This document shows, in pieces, positions 24,201 through 31,512 of a DNA stretch of 64,000 bases (position 1 is the first letter of the stretch; each line of letters opens with the position of its first letter). A program made the position numbers and the translations under genes. The notes below the pieces were generated by a model. It was not told the DNA's origin. It worked only from the letters and a program-made list of their open reading frames with translations, and ran no database searches. Source of the DNA: Burkholderia mayonis (GTDB taxonomy: Bacteria; Pseudomonadota; Gammaproteobacteria; Burkholderiales; Burkholderiaceae); the NCBI RefSeq assembly GCF_001523745.2, contig NZ_CP013387.1, forward strand, positions 1,612,001 through 1,676,000, written 5' to 3'.

Positions 24201-25440
24201 TCTTGCGGTTCGCGACGGTCGCCGCCGGATTCGTGCAGATGATCCAGCACGCCTTGACGTCGCCCGCGGCCATCTTCGCGAACAGGTCGACGGTGCCGCC
24301 GCCCGCATCCTTTCTGAGCGTGCCGGCCGGCAGGCTCCACACGTCCTCGACGAAGCGGCGGTCTTCGTCGTCGAGCGCCGACCGCTGGCCGGGCAGCCCC
24401 GGCCCCATGTAGCCCATCTCGCGGCCACCCATCGCGTTCGGCTGGCCGGTCAGCGAGAACGGGCCGCTGCCCGGCCGGCAGATCCTGCCCGTCGCGAGAT
24501 GCAGGTTGCAGATCGCGTTCGTGTTCCAGGTGCCGTGCGTGCTCTGGTTGAGCCCCATCGTCCAGCAGCTCGTCCACTCGCGCGCGTCGCCGATCCATTG
24601 CGCGGCGAGCCGGATGTCGGCTTCGGCGATGCCGGTGATCCCGGCGGCCTTGTCCGGCGCGTATGCGTCGAGAAAGCCGGGCATCGCGTCCCAGCCTTCG
24701 GTGTGCGCGGCGATGAAGTCCGCGTCGGTCTTGCCGTTCGCGTGCAGCAGATAGAGCAGGCCGTTCATCAGCGCGAGGTCGGCGCCCGGCTTGATCTGCA
24801 GGAAGAGATCCGCCTTGTCCGCGGTCGCGGTGCGGCGCGGATCGACGACGATCAGCTTCGCGCCCGCCTTCACGCGGTCCATCATCCGCAGGAACAGGAT
24901 CGGATGGCAGTCCGCCATGTTCGAGCCGATCACGAAGAACAGGTCCGCGCGATCGAAGTCCTGATACGAGCCGGGCGGGCCGTCCGCGCCGAGCGACAGC
25001 TTGTAGCCGCTCCCCGCGCTCGCCATGCAAAGCCGCGAGTTCGATTCGATGTGCGGCGTGCGCACGTAGCCTTTCGCGAGCTTGTTGACGAGATACTGCG
25101 CTTCGAGCGACATCTGGCCCGACACGTAGAACGCGAGCGCGTCGGGGCCGTGCGCGTCGAGCGCCGCGCGCAGCCGGCGCGCGGTCTCGGCGATCGCGTC
25201 GGCGATCGGCACGGGCGCCGGATCGCGGTCGCGCGCGTCGCGCACGAACGCGCGCTCCAGGCGGCCCGCGTTGCGCAGCGCGACGTGCGCCGACGAGCCC
25301 TTCGTGCACAGCCGGCCGAAGTTGGCCGGATGCTCGGTGTCGCCGGACACCTTGACCACCTCGCCGTCCTCGACGTGCAGCACCATCCCGCAGCCGACGC
25401 CGCAGTACGGGCACACCGTCTTCACGCTCGCGCTCGCCAT
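21214..25440 (-). CDS. nasA: Assimilatory nitrate reductase fused to a CysJ-type flavoprotein reductase
   Basis: Fusion of 1408 residues. Residues 1-700 are a molybdopterin bis-MGD nitrate reductase: an N-terminal 4Fe-4S site (CPYCGVGCG, then GRLCTKG), EFPIVLNTGRLQHQWHT and the C-terminal cofactor-binding fold. A linker of about 180 alanine-rich residues follows. A flavodoxin domain comes next (LLWASQTGNVESL, LMTSTFGDGDAPDNG), then an NADPH-cytochrome P450/sulfite-reductase-type FAD/NADPH half (RLYSIASSPNAH, GPGTGIAPFRGFLHERR) ending YARDVY. The fusion lets the enzyme draw electrons straight from NADPH to reduce nitrate to nitrite in the cytoplasm. Last gene of narK-nirB-nirD-nasA. Confidence 0.93.
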   Translation of the reverse strand: MASASVKTVCPYCGVGCGMVLHVEDGEVVKVSGDTEHPANFGRLCTKGSSAHVALRNAGRLERAFVRDARDRDPAPVPIADAIAETARRLRAALDAHGPDALAFYVSGQMSLEAQYLVNKLAKGYVRTPHIESNSRLCMASAGSGYKLSLGADGPPGSYQDFDRADLFFVIGSNMADCHPILFLRMMDRVKAGAKLIVVDPRRTATADKADLFLQIKPGADLALMNGLLYLLHANGKTDADFIAAHTEGWDAMPGFLDAYAPDKAAGITGIAEADIRLAAQWIGDAREWTSCWTMGLNQSTHGTWNTNAICNLHLATGRICRPGSGPFSLTGQPNAMGGREMGYMGPGLPGQRSALDDEDRRFVEDVWSLPAGTLRKDAGGGTVDLFAKMAAGDVKACWIICTNPAATVANRKNVIAGLQAADVVIVQDAFLDTETNRYADILLPGALWAEAEGVMINSERNLTLMRQAVEPPGGAWPDWRIVAAVAREMGYGDAFDYRSASDVFDEIKRFANPKTGYDLRGASHAALRDTPLQWPCPPDDGQDRHPIRYLNDGASRPRATLPDGAAPALAFPTPTGKARFFARPHAAAAETPTPEFPIVLNTGRLQHQWHTMTKTGKVAMLNKLNPRPFVEIHPDDAAALSIAAKDAVEIRSARGRAVLPAVVTDRVRPGACFAPMHWNDVYGDDLCVNAVTNDAVDPVSLQPGLKFCAVALARVDAVDDAGDDGRASLAESRNARAGAVSGASFEAADAAPKELDMSDIDTFAALLGVPAAASAPRLTDAERVYVAGFVSGLRAAEGGRPGGVPVLPASAPLAGDTRLWVDGLLAGLFSRVSGEASAAACARAASTVSASPASADASPAPSGVRIVRTRPKVVLLWASQTGNVESLTERYATQLMDSGFEIRVACMADYPAAALAKAQYVLLMTSTFGDGDAPDNGQEFWTALDAADAARLDGVRYAVLAFGDRNYDLFCGHGRRLDARLAERGAARLVERVDCDAEYQPAADAWLDRVIARIKEEDAALHAVPADGMIPSGAIPTKTRPAASRLVANLRLNEPGAAKDTRYVSLSTDGAAIEYETGDALGVWPTNCPELVDELLTLTHLKPDTPVTVAGVGELRVADALARHLDITRPHPDALAFIASRSRAGGALKRLLGDDRKADLKNWLWGQQLADVLHEFPVELSAAELAGMLKRLQPRLYSIASSPNAHRGEIHLTVSAVRYSNGRRQRKGVASTFLADRAADAGVPVFVQKSAHFRPPASGDAPIVMVGPGTGIAPFRGFLHERRARGAKGRNWLFFGEQHADTDFYYRDELTQMQADGFLTQLDLAFSRDQKEKIYVQDRMLEQGAALWAWLAEGAHFYVCGDAARMAKDVDAALKTIVARHGGMTDEQAADYVARLAKDKRYARDVY

Positions 25441-25471
25441 GTTCGCTCGCCTCGCGATCAGTTCGCGCGCG

Positions 25472-25825
25472 TCACGCGGCGATCCACACGTAGCCGTCCT
25501 CGATGCGCGACGGATACGCGTTCACCGACTTGTCCGGCGCTTCGAGGCACTCGCCCGTGCGCAGGTCGAAGTGATGCTTGTAGAGCGGCGACGCGACGAC
25601 GACCCGCTCGCCGAGGCTGCCGATCAGCCCGCGCGACAGCACGGCGGCCTGCGAATGCGGATCGACGTTGCCGATCGCGAACGCGCGGCCGCACCCGCCG
25701 CCGTCGTCGACGTGGAATACGGCGACCTGCTCGCCATTGACGAGCGCGCACACGCCCGTGTTCGGCACGATGTCGTCGAGCGCGCAGACGGGCGTCCACG
25801 CGGATGCGTCTCGATGGCTGCTCAT
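25472..25825 (-). CDS. nirD: Nitrite reductase small subunit
   Basis: Rieske-fold NirD of 117 residues, partner of NirB in NAD(P)H-dependent reduction of nitrite to ammonium. Family blocks VCALDDIVPNTGVCALV, AVFHVDD and SPLYKHHFDLRTGECL are present. As in other NirD proteins the Rieske cysteine-histidine pairs are absent, so no iron-sulfur cluster is expected. It lies 37 bp after nirB and 31 bp before nasA. Confidence 0.93.
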   Translation of the reverse strand: MSSHRDASAWTPVCALDDIVPNTGVCALVNGEQVAVFHVDDGGGCGRAFAIGNVDPHSQAAVLSRGLIGSLGERVVVASPLYKHHFDLRTGECLEAPDKSVNAYPSRIEDGYVWIAA

Positions 25826-25862
25826 GGTGTCCTCCTTGCTGTAACTGACGATGACGGGACGT

Positions 25863-28439
25863 TCAAGCCGTTTCGGTCGTGATTTCCGCCTCGGCCTCGC
25901 GCAGGCGGCTCGCGTCGGCCGCGTGCGCGTCGCGTTCGTCCAACGTCGCCGGGCGGATCTGGCCGCGCGCCTCGACGAACGCGATCGTCGAATCGGACGC
26001 GTCGCTGTTGACGAAATGGCGGAAGCGGCGGCGCGTCGCCGGATCGGTGACGGCTTTCTTCCATTCGCATTCGTACGTGTCGACGACGTGCTGCATCTCG
26101 GCCTCGAGCTCCGCCGCGAGCCCGAGCTTGTCGTGGACGACGACGTCGATCAGGTAGTCGAGCCCGCCTTCGAGGTTGTCGCGCCACACGCTCGTGCGCT
26201 GCAGCCGGTCGGCGGTGCGGACGTAGAACATCAGGAAGCGGTCGATGTAGCGAACGAGCGTGTCGCGGTCGAGGTCGGCGGCGAGCAGTTCCGCGTGGCG
26301 CGGCTTCATCCCGCCGTTGCCGCACACGTACAGGTTCCAGCCCTTCTCGGTCGCGATCACGCCGATGTCCTTGCCCTGCGCCTCCGCGCATTCGCGCGTG
26401 CAGCCGGATACGCCGAATTTCAGCTTGTGCGGCGCGCGCAGCCCCTTGTAGCGGTTCTCGAGCGCGATCGCGAGGCCGACCGAATCGCCGACGCCGTAGC
26501 GGCACCACGTCGAGCCGACGCACGATTTCACCGTGCGCACCGACTTGCCATATGCGTGGCCCGATTCGAAGCCGGCCGCGATCAACGCTTCCCAGATGAG
26601 CGGCAACTGCTCGACGCGCGCGCCGAACAGATCGACGCGCTGACCGCCCGTGATCTTCGTGTAGAGGCCGTATTTCTTCGCGACCTGGCCGACCGCGATC
26701 AGCCCTTCGGGCGTGACCTCGCCGCCCGGCATCCGCGGCACGACCGAATACGTGCCGTCGCGCTGGATGTTCGCGAGGAAGTAGTCGTTCGAATCCTGCA
26801 GGCCCGCGTGCTCCTTCTTCAGCACGAATTCGTTCCAGCACGATGCGAGGATGCCCGCGACGGCCGGCTTGCAGACGTCGCAGCCGAGGCCGCGGCCATG
26901 CTTCTTCAACAGCGCGCCGAACGTCTTGATCCGCTCGACGCGCACCAGGTGATAGAGCGCCTGCCGCGAATGCGGGAAGTGCTCGCACAGGTGGTTGTCG
27001 ACGTCGAGGCCCTGCTTCTTCATCTCGGCCTTCATCACCTGCGTGACGAGCGGCACGCAGCCGCCGCACGACGTGCCCGCGCCGGTGCAGCGCTTCAGCG
27101 CGCCGATGCTCGCCGCGCCGCCCGCGACCGCTTCGCAGAGTTGCGCCTTCGTCACGTTGTTGCACGAGCAGATCTGCGCGGCGTCCGGCAGCGCGTCGAC
27201 GCCGAGCGCCGGCTTCGCGCCGCCGGACGCCTGCGGCAGGATCAGGAATTCCGGCGCGTCCGGCAGCTCGATCCGGTTCAGCATCATCTGCAGCAGCGTG
27301 CCGTACTCGGCCGCGTCGCCGACCATCACCGCGCCGAGCAGTTCCTTGCCGCATTCGGACACGACGAGCTTCTTGTAGACTGCTTTGCGCTCGTCGGCGA
27401 ACTGGTACGTGCGGCAGCCGGGCGTCTTGCCGTGCGCATCGCCGATGCTCGCGACGTCGACGCCCATCAGCTTGAGCTTCGTGCTCATGTCCGCGCCGGT
27501 GAACGCGCCGTCGCCGCCCGCGAACTGCTGCGCTACGACGCGCGCCATGTCGTAGCCGGGCGCGACGAGACCGAAGGTCTGGCCGTTCCACGCCGCGCAT
27601 TCGCCGATCGCGTAGATGTCCGCATCGCTCGTCCGGCAGTTGCTGTCGATCGCCACGCCGCCGCGCGTGCCGATCTCGAGCCCGCACTGCCGCGCGATCT
27701 CGTCGCGCGGCCGGATGCCCGCGGAGAACACGATCATGTCGGCGTCGAGATGCGTGCCGTCGGCGAATTCCATCCGGTGCGCGCCCGTCTCGCCGTCGAC
27801 GATCGCGAGCGTGTTCTTGCCCACGTGCACCCTCACGCCGAGCGCCTCGATCTTGCCGCGCAGCATCCGGCCGCCGCCTTCGTCGACCTGCACCGCCATC
27901 AGGCGCGGCGCGAACTCGACGACGTGCGTCGCGAGCCCCATGTCGCGCAGCGCCTTCGCGCATTCGAGACCGAGAAGGCCCCCGCCGACGACGACACCCG
28001 ACTTCGCGCGCACGCCGCACGCCTGCATCGCTTCGAGATCCTCGATCGTTCGGTACACGAAGCAATCGGCGCGCTCGCGGCCTGGCACGGGCGGCACGAA
28101 CGGCGTCGAGCCGGTCGCGAGCACGAGCTTGTCGTATGCGAGCGTCTCGCCCGTCGACAGCGTGACCGTGTGCGCGTCGCGATCGATCGCGACCGCCTTC
28201 GTGTCGAGCAGCAGACGGAAGTTCGGATGACGCTCGAAGAAGCCCGGCTCGACGAGCGACAGATCGTCGGCCGACTTGCCCGCGAAGAATTCGGACAGAT
28301 GGACGCGGTCGTACGCGGGACGCGGCTCCTCGCAGATCACCGCGACCTGCGGCGCGGCCGACGCGTCCCGCGCGCCGGCCGCGATGCATTCGAGCAGCTT
28401 GTGACCGACCATCCCGTGACCGATGACGACGATTTTCAT
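25863..28439 (-). CDS. nirB: Nitrite reductase large subunit
   Basis: Sirohaem enzyme of 858 residues. In order it has an N-terminal FAD/NAD(P)H oxidoreductase fold (VIGHGMVGHKLLE, VVVGGGLLGLECAKAL), a BFD-like 2Fe-2S domain (CSCNNVTKAQLCEAV and CTGAGTSCGGC), and the nitrite/sulfite reductase half-domains. The 4Fe-4S/sirohaem cysteines are in CVGSTWCRYG and GVSGCTRECAEAQ. It reduces nitrite to ammonium in the cytoplasm. The sirohaem it needs is supplied by the methyltransferase encoded on the other strand of the same locus. The start ATG at 28439 is 15 bp after the narK stop. Confidence 0.95.
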   Translation of the reverse strand: MKIVVIGHGMVGHKLLECIAAGARDASAAPQVAVICEEPRPAYDRVHLSEFFAGKSADDLSLVEPGFFERHPNFRLLLDTKAVAIDRDAHTVTLSTGETLAYDKLVLATGSTPFVPPVPGRERADCFVYRTIEDLEAMQACGVRAKSGVVVGGGLLGLECAKALRDMGLATHVVEFAPRLMAVQVDEGGGRMLRGKIEALGVRVHVGKNTLAIVDGETGAHRMEFADGTHLDADMIVFSAGIRPRDEIARQCGLEIGTRGGVAIDSNCRTSDADIYAIGECAAWNGQTFGLVAPGYDMARVVAQQFAGGDGAFTGADMSTKLKLMGVDVASIGDAHGKTPGCRTYQFADERKAVYKKLVVSECGKELLGAVMVGDAAEYGTLLQMMLNRIELPDAPEFLILPQASGGAKPALGVDALPDAAQICSCNNVTKAQLCEAVAGGAASIGALKRCTGAGTSCGGCVPLVTQVMKAEMKKQGLDVDNHLCEHFPHSRQALYHLVRVERIKTFGALLKKHGRGLGCDVCKPAVAGILASCWNEFVLKKEHAGLQDSNDYFLANIQRDGTYSVVPRMPGGEVTPEGLIAVGQVAKKYGLYTKITGGQRVDLFGARVEQLPLIWEALIAAGFESGHAYGKSVRTVKSCVGSTWCRYGVGDSVGLAIALENRYKGLRAPHKLKFGVSGCTRECAEAQGKDIGVIATEKGWNLYVCGNGGMKPRHAELLAADLDRDTLVRYIDRFLMFYVRTADRLQRTSVWRDNLEGGLDYLIDVVVHDKLGLAAELEAEMQHVVDTYECEWKKAVTDPATRRRFRHFVNSDASDSTIAFVEARGQIRPATLDERDAHAADASRLREAEAEITTETA

Positions 28440-28454
28440 GATGGATGCCCTCTG

Positions 28455-29780
28455 TTAATTCGTGAAGCCGTTCGCGGCGAGCGCGCGGTCGCGCAGCGCC
28501 GCCTCGCGAGCCTTGTGCTCGGCGCTGAACCGTACCGCGAGCGCGCAGAACGCGGAAACGGTGACGAATAGGCCTAGCAGCGTGAGCGTTTGTTGGATAT
28601 CGCCGACGCCCTTCATCAGGAAGCCGGCCGCGACCGCGCCGACATTGCCGCCCGCGCCGACGATCCCCGCGACGCCGCCGAGCGCGCGGCGGTCGATGAA
28701 CGGCACGAGCGCGTACGTCGCGCCGCACGCCATGTGCGTGAAGAGACCGAACGCGACCATCGCGGCGACGGCGATCGCGACGCTGCCCGCATGCGCGAAC
28801 CCCAGGAGCCCGAGCCCCTCGCCGACGATCAGCATGAACAGCAGCGTCGCGCGCACGTCGAGCCCCCGGCGCGCGGCGACGCGATCGGACAGCCAGCCGC
28901 CCAGCGCGCGCGCGAACAGCGCGAGAAGGCCGAAGATGCCGGCGGCGAGGCCCGCGTCCTTCAGCGACAGCTGGAAGTGATTGACGTAATAGAGCGCGGC
29001 GATGTTGTGCATGAACACCTCGACGCCGAAGCACGCGCCATAGGTGACGAACAGCATCCACACGCGGTAGTTCGCGCACGCGGCGGAAAAGCTCGCGAAG
29101 CCGCCCTTCTTGCCGCTGTCGATCGTCACGCCGCGCGCGCGCAGCGCGACGAAATCGCCCTGCGGGCAATCCTGCGTGCAGCGCCAGTAGACGACCGCCA
29201 TCACGAGCATCGCGACGCCCGGCGCTGCGAGCGCGGCGCGCCAAGCAGACGCGTCGCCGAACCCGAGCATCAGCGCGGCGGCGATCAGGAGCGGCATCGC
29301 GGCCTGCGCGGCGCCCGCGCCCGCGTTGCCCCAGCCGGCGGCCGTCGCGTTCGCGGTGCCGACGACGTTCGGCGCGAACATCACCGACGTGTGGTACTGC
29401 GTGATCACGAAGCTCGCGCCGATCGCGCCGATGCCGAGGCGGCACAGCAGGAACGTCAGGTAGTCATGCGAGAACGACACCGCGAACACCGGAATCGCGC
29501 CGAGCGCGAGCAGCCCCGCATAAACGCGGCGCGGGCCGAAGCGGTCGCACAGCGGACCGACGACGAGCCGCACGGCGATCGTCGCCGCGACGGCCGCGAT
29601 GTTGACGTTCGCGACCTGATCGGCGCTCAGCCCGAATTCGCGTGCGATGAGCGGCATCAGCGGCGCGCACGCGAACCACGCGAAGAAACACACGAAGAAC
29701 GCCATCCACGTCAGATGAAAGGCGCGCATCGGCGCGGTGCGCCAGTCGAGAAGGTCGATGCGGGTGGCTTTGTCGGACAT
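28455..29780 (-). CDS. narK: Nitrate/nitrite transporter, NarK family (MFS)
   Basis: MFS permease of 441 residues with about twelve membrane helices. The nitrate-porter signature is visible as AGWGNAGAGAAQAAMP, and the intracellular loop GPLCDRFGPRR is typical. It imports nitrate for assimilation and heads the nirB-nirD-nasA operon. The ATG at 29780 has GGTGAG five bases upstream. That site lies only a few bases after a strong intrinsic terminator in the leader, so expression depends on antitermination. A NasA/NarK-type symporter fits the assimilatory context better than a respiratory antiporter. Confidence 0.93.
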   Translation of the reverse strand: MSDKATRIDLLDWRTAPMRAFHLTWMAFFVCFFAWFACAPLMPLIAREFGLSADQVANVNIAAVAATIAVRLVVGPLCDRFGPRRVYAGLLALGAIPVFAVSFSHDYLTFLLCRLGIGAIGASFVITQYHTSVMFAPNVVGTANATAAGWGNAGAGAAQAAMPLLIAAALMLGFGDASAWRAALAAPGVAMLVMAVVYWRCTQDCPQGDFVALRARGVTIDSGKKGGFASFSAACANYRVWMLFVTYGACFGVEVFMHNIAALYYVNHFQLSLKDAGLAAGIFGLLALFARALGGWLSDRVAARRGLDVRATLLFMLIVGEGLGLLGFAHAGSVAIAVAAMVAFGLFTHMACGATYALVPFIDRRALGGVAGIVGAGGNVGAVAAGFLMKGVGDIQQTLTLLGLFVTVSAFCALAVRFSAEHKAREAALRDRALAANGFTN

Positions 29781-29790
29781 CTTGTCTCAC

Positions 29791-29847
29791 CAAACGAAAA
29801 CGGCGTCCTGCGAACCCGGTCGAGTGACCGGATGCGTAGGACGCCGT
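29791..29847 (-). terminator. Leader attenuator in front of narK
   Basis: On the minus strand AACGGCGTCCT (29847-29837) pairs perfectly with AGGACGCCGTT (29808-29798). Nearly continuous inner pairing through CCGGTC-ACTC-GACCGG extends the stem, and TTTTCGTTT follows. This is an intrinsic terminator just before the narK ribosome site. Its 5' arm overlaps the second ANTAR hairpin, so the two structures exclude each other. Confidence 0.85.
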
Positions 29848-29914
29848 TGCCCAGGAAGCCCGTTGCCGGGCGGATCGATATTCGGTGCTGCGAAGCGAAT
29901 CGTCATTGACTCGC
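29838..29914 (-). promoter_or_regulatory. ANTAR-type tandem-hairpin RNA target, narK leader
   Basis: Two hairpins with six-base loops having A at loop position 1 and G at position 4, the known ANTAR recognition rule. Hairpin 1 (29914-29895) has a 7-bp stem GCGAGTC/GATTCGC and loop AATGAC. Hairpin 2 (29851-29838) has stem GGGC/GTCC and loop AACGGC. Hairpin 2 uses bases of the terminator 5' arm, so binding of NasT there should block termination. A separate GCCCG-GCAA-CGGGC hairpin lies between them. Confidence 0.75.
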
Positions 29915-29928
29915 CCGAAGATCGCTAG

Positions 29929-29943
29929 GCAAGCGGCGTGCCA
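29929..29943 (-). promoter_or_regulatory. Sigma-54 promoter of the narK-nirBD-nasA operon
   Basis: Minus-strand TGGCACG-CCGC-TTGC matches the sigma-54 consensus (TGGCACG, four bases, TTGC) at every defined position. Transcription should begin about 12 bases after the -12 GC, near 29917, which puts the first ANTAR hairpin at the very 5' end of the message. Confidence 0.85.
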
Positions 29944-30031
29944 GCAAGCCGAAAACGAGATGCGGCGCGGCATTGCGCCGACGTGCACGGTTTTCGCGCC
30001 GCGCGCCGACGATGCGCGGTGAGGCAGTGAA

Positions 30032-30046
30032 GCACAGATCTGGTGC
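30032..30046. promoter_or_regulatory. NtrC-type binding site between divergent nitrate promoters
   Basis: GCAC-AGATCT-GGTGC fits the NtrC site pattern GCAC-N6-GGTGC seen at glnA. It is about 115 bp upstream of the predicted narK start and about 315 bp upstream of the predicted start on the other strand, both workable distances for an enhancer serving two sigma-54 promoters. Confidence 0.7.
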
Positions 30047-30335
30047 GATGCAGCACTGTCCGCGTGCGACATGTCGGCGCGGGGGCGGGTGCGGCGGCGG
30101 GTTTTGGGCCGCGCGCCGCGCGTCGGCGGCGAGGCCGCGCGATCGATGGCGCGCGCGTCGTGCGGCGCGTGTGCCGACGCTTGCGCCACGGCTTCGCCCG
30201 CGCCGGCGAGGCGGCACCCGCGCGCCGACGCCGGTCTGAGCGCTCGCGCATCGCGCGCGACGCCTGCTCGCCCGCGACGCGCGCGAGCACGATCGCGCCA
30301 TCTCCGCGCCGCTTCGGCGCGTGCGCGCCCGCCGC

Positions 30336-30350
30336 TGGCCCGGATATTGC
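30336..30350 (+). promoter_or_regulatory. Sigma-54 promoter of the sirohaem-methyltransferase/nasTS side
   Basis: TGGCCCG-GATA-TTGC differs from the sigma-54 consensus by one base in the -24 element. The predicted start near 30361 lies just before the first ANTAR hairpin at 30366, the same layout as on the narK side. Confidence 0.75.
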
Positions 30351-30365
30351 TGGATGTGAAGCGTC

Positions 30366-30446
30366 ATCGGCAACGACGCCGGTGCAGGATCGCGCAGCAT
30401 CTCCGGATCGTCCGCCGACGGACGGTCCACTTGGACAACGGTGTCC
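30366..30446 (+). promoter_or_regulatory. ANTAR-type tandem-hairpin RNA target, methyltransferase leader
   Basis: Hairpin 1 (30366-30383) has stem ATCGGC/GCCGGT and loop AACGAC. Hairpin 2 (30433-30446) has stem GGAC/GTCC and loop AACGGT. Both loops have A1 and G4. A 9-bp stem with a CCGA loop (30406-30427) separates them. Hairpin 2 again overlaps the 5' arm of a terminator. Confidence 0.75.
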
Positions 30447-30498
30447 TACGCATCCGGCCGCTTCGCCGACCGCGTGCGCAGGACGCCGTTCTTTTTTT
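30437..30498 (+). terminator. Leader attenuator in front of the uroporphyrinogen methyltransferase gene
   Basis: AACGGTGTCCT (30437-30447) pairs with AGGACGCCGTT (30480-30490) apart from one G-T wobble. An inner GC-rich stem and seven Ts (30492-30498) follow. The sequence is closely related to the narK attenuator across the whole hairpin, although the two genes are on opposite strands. Confidence 0.85.
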
Positions 30499-30551
30499 GG
30501 CGAAGCGCATTCGCCGCAGACGCGCCGCCCGGGCGGCATGGGGAGACGAAG

Positions 30552-31374
30552 ATGAACACGATGGGCAAAGTCACGCTGCTCGGCGCCGGCCCCGGCGATC
30601 TGGACCTTCTGACGCTCAAGGCCGCGAAGGCGCTCGCGGCCGCCGACGTGCTGCTGCTCGACGATCTCGTCAATCCGGACATCGCCGCGCTCGCGCCGCG
30701 CGCGCGCGTGATCCGCGTCGGCAAGCGCGGCGGCTGCCGGTCGACGCCGCAGGCGTTCATCGAGCGGCTGATGTGCCGCCACGCGCTGCGCGGCGCGCAC
30801 GTCGTGCGCGCCAAGGGCGGCGACGTGCTGCTGTTCGGCCGCGCCGGCGAAGAGATCGCTGCGTTGCGCGCGGCGGGCGTGCAGTATGAGATCGTCAACG
30901 GGATCTCGTCGGGCTTCGCGGCCGCGGCGAGCCTCGGCGTGTCGCTCACGCATCGCGATCACTGCCAGGGCGTGACGTTCGTCACCGCGCACCTGCAGGA
31001 TCACGGCGAGCCCGACTGGGCGAGCCTCGCCGCGGCCGGCACGACGCTCGCGATCTACATGGGAATGAGCCGCATCGACCGGATCGCCGCGGGGCTGCGC
31101 TCGGCGCTCGACGCCGCGACGCCCGCCGCCGTCGTCCAGTGGGCGGGCACGCCGGCCGAGCGGCGCTGGACCGGCACGCTCGGGCATCTCGCGTCCGGCG
31201 CAGCCGAAGCGGGGCTCGGCAGCCCGGCCGTGATCTTCGTCGGCCGCGCGATCGGCGAAGCGCTCGCGATCGACGGCGCGCACGCGACGCTGAATGCGAA
31301 TGCGCGCGCGCTTTCGGGCGATGCGCACGCCGCGTTGCACGCGGCCGATCGCCGCCGAATCCCGCACGCGGCCT

Positions 31375-31376
<2 letters not shown>
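30552..31376 (+). CDS. cobA: Uroporphyrinogen-III C-methyltransferase (sirohaem synthesis)
   Basis: SUMT of 274 residues, adding two methyl groups from S-adenosylmethionine to uroporphyrinogen III to give precorrin-2, the precursor of the sirohaem in NirB. Start ATG at 30552 with GGGGAG six bases upstream. Motifs: LLGAGPGDLDLLTLKA, the DDLVNPDI and RVGKRGG blocks, AKGGDVLLFGRAGEE and the GISSGFAAAASLG loop. Only the methyltransferase domain is present; the oxidase/chelatase part of CysG is not. Control by an ANTAR leader couples sirohaem supply to nitrate use. Confidence 0.93.
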
Positions 31377-31419
<43 letters not shown>

Positions 31420-31512
31420 ATGCCGGCGCTTGCCCGCCGCGTCCGCGCGCATATGGTAAAAAAACGCATGGGCGAGCGCCGCCGCGACGCGCCCGCCTCT
31501 TCCGCCTGACAC

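Noticed and set aside
21541..25740. 1399-codon open frame antisense to nasA and nirD
   Set aside because: Shadow of the nitrate reductase gene; no recognisable domain, arginine/histidine-rich composition.
25822..29445. 1207-codon open frame on the minus strand overlapping nirB and narK
   Set aside because: Out-of-frame shadow of the two real genes, which have unmistakable motifs in another frame.
29855..29870. GCCCG-GCAA-CGGGC hairpin as an ANTAR target hairpin
   Set aside because: Its loop is four bases and lacks the A1/G4 hexaloop pattern; hairpins on either side fit the rule better.
30071..30889. 272-codon plus-strand frame across the nitrate leader region
   Set aside because: It crosses the terminator and the start of the methyltransferase in another frame, and its product is arginine-rich without motifs.
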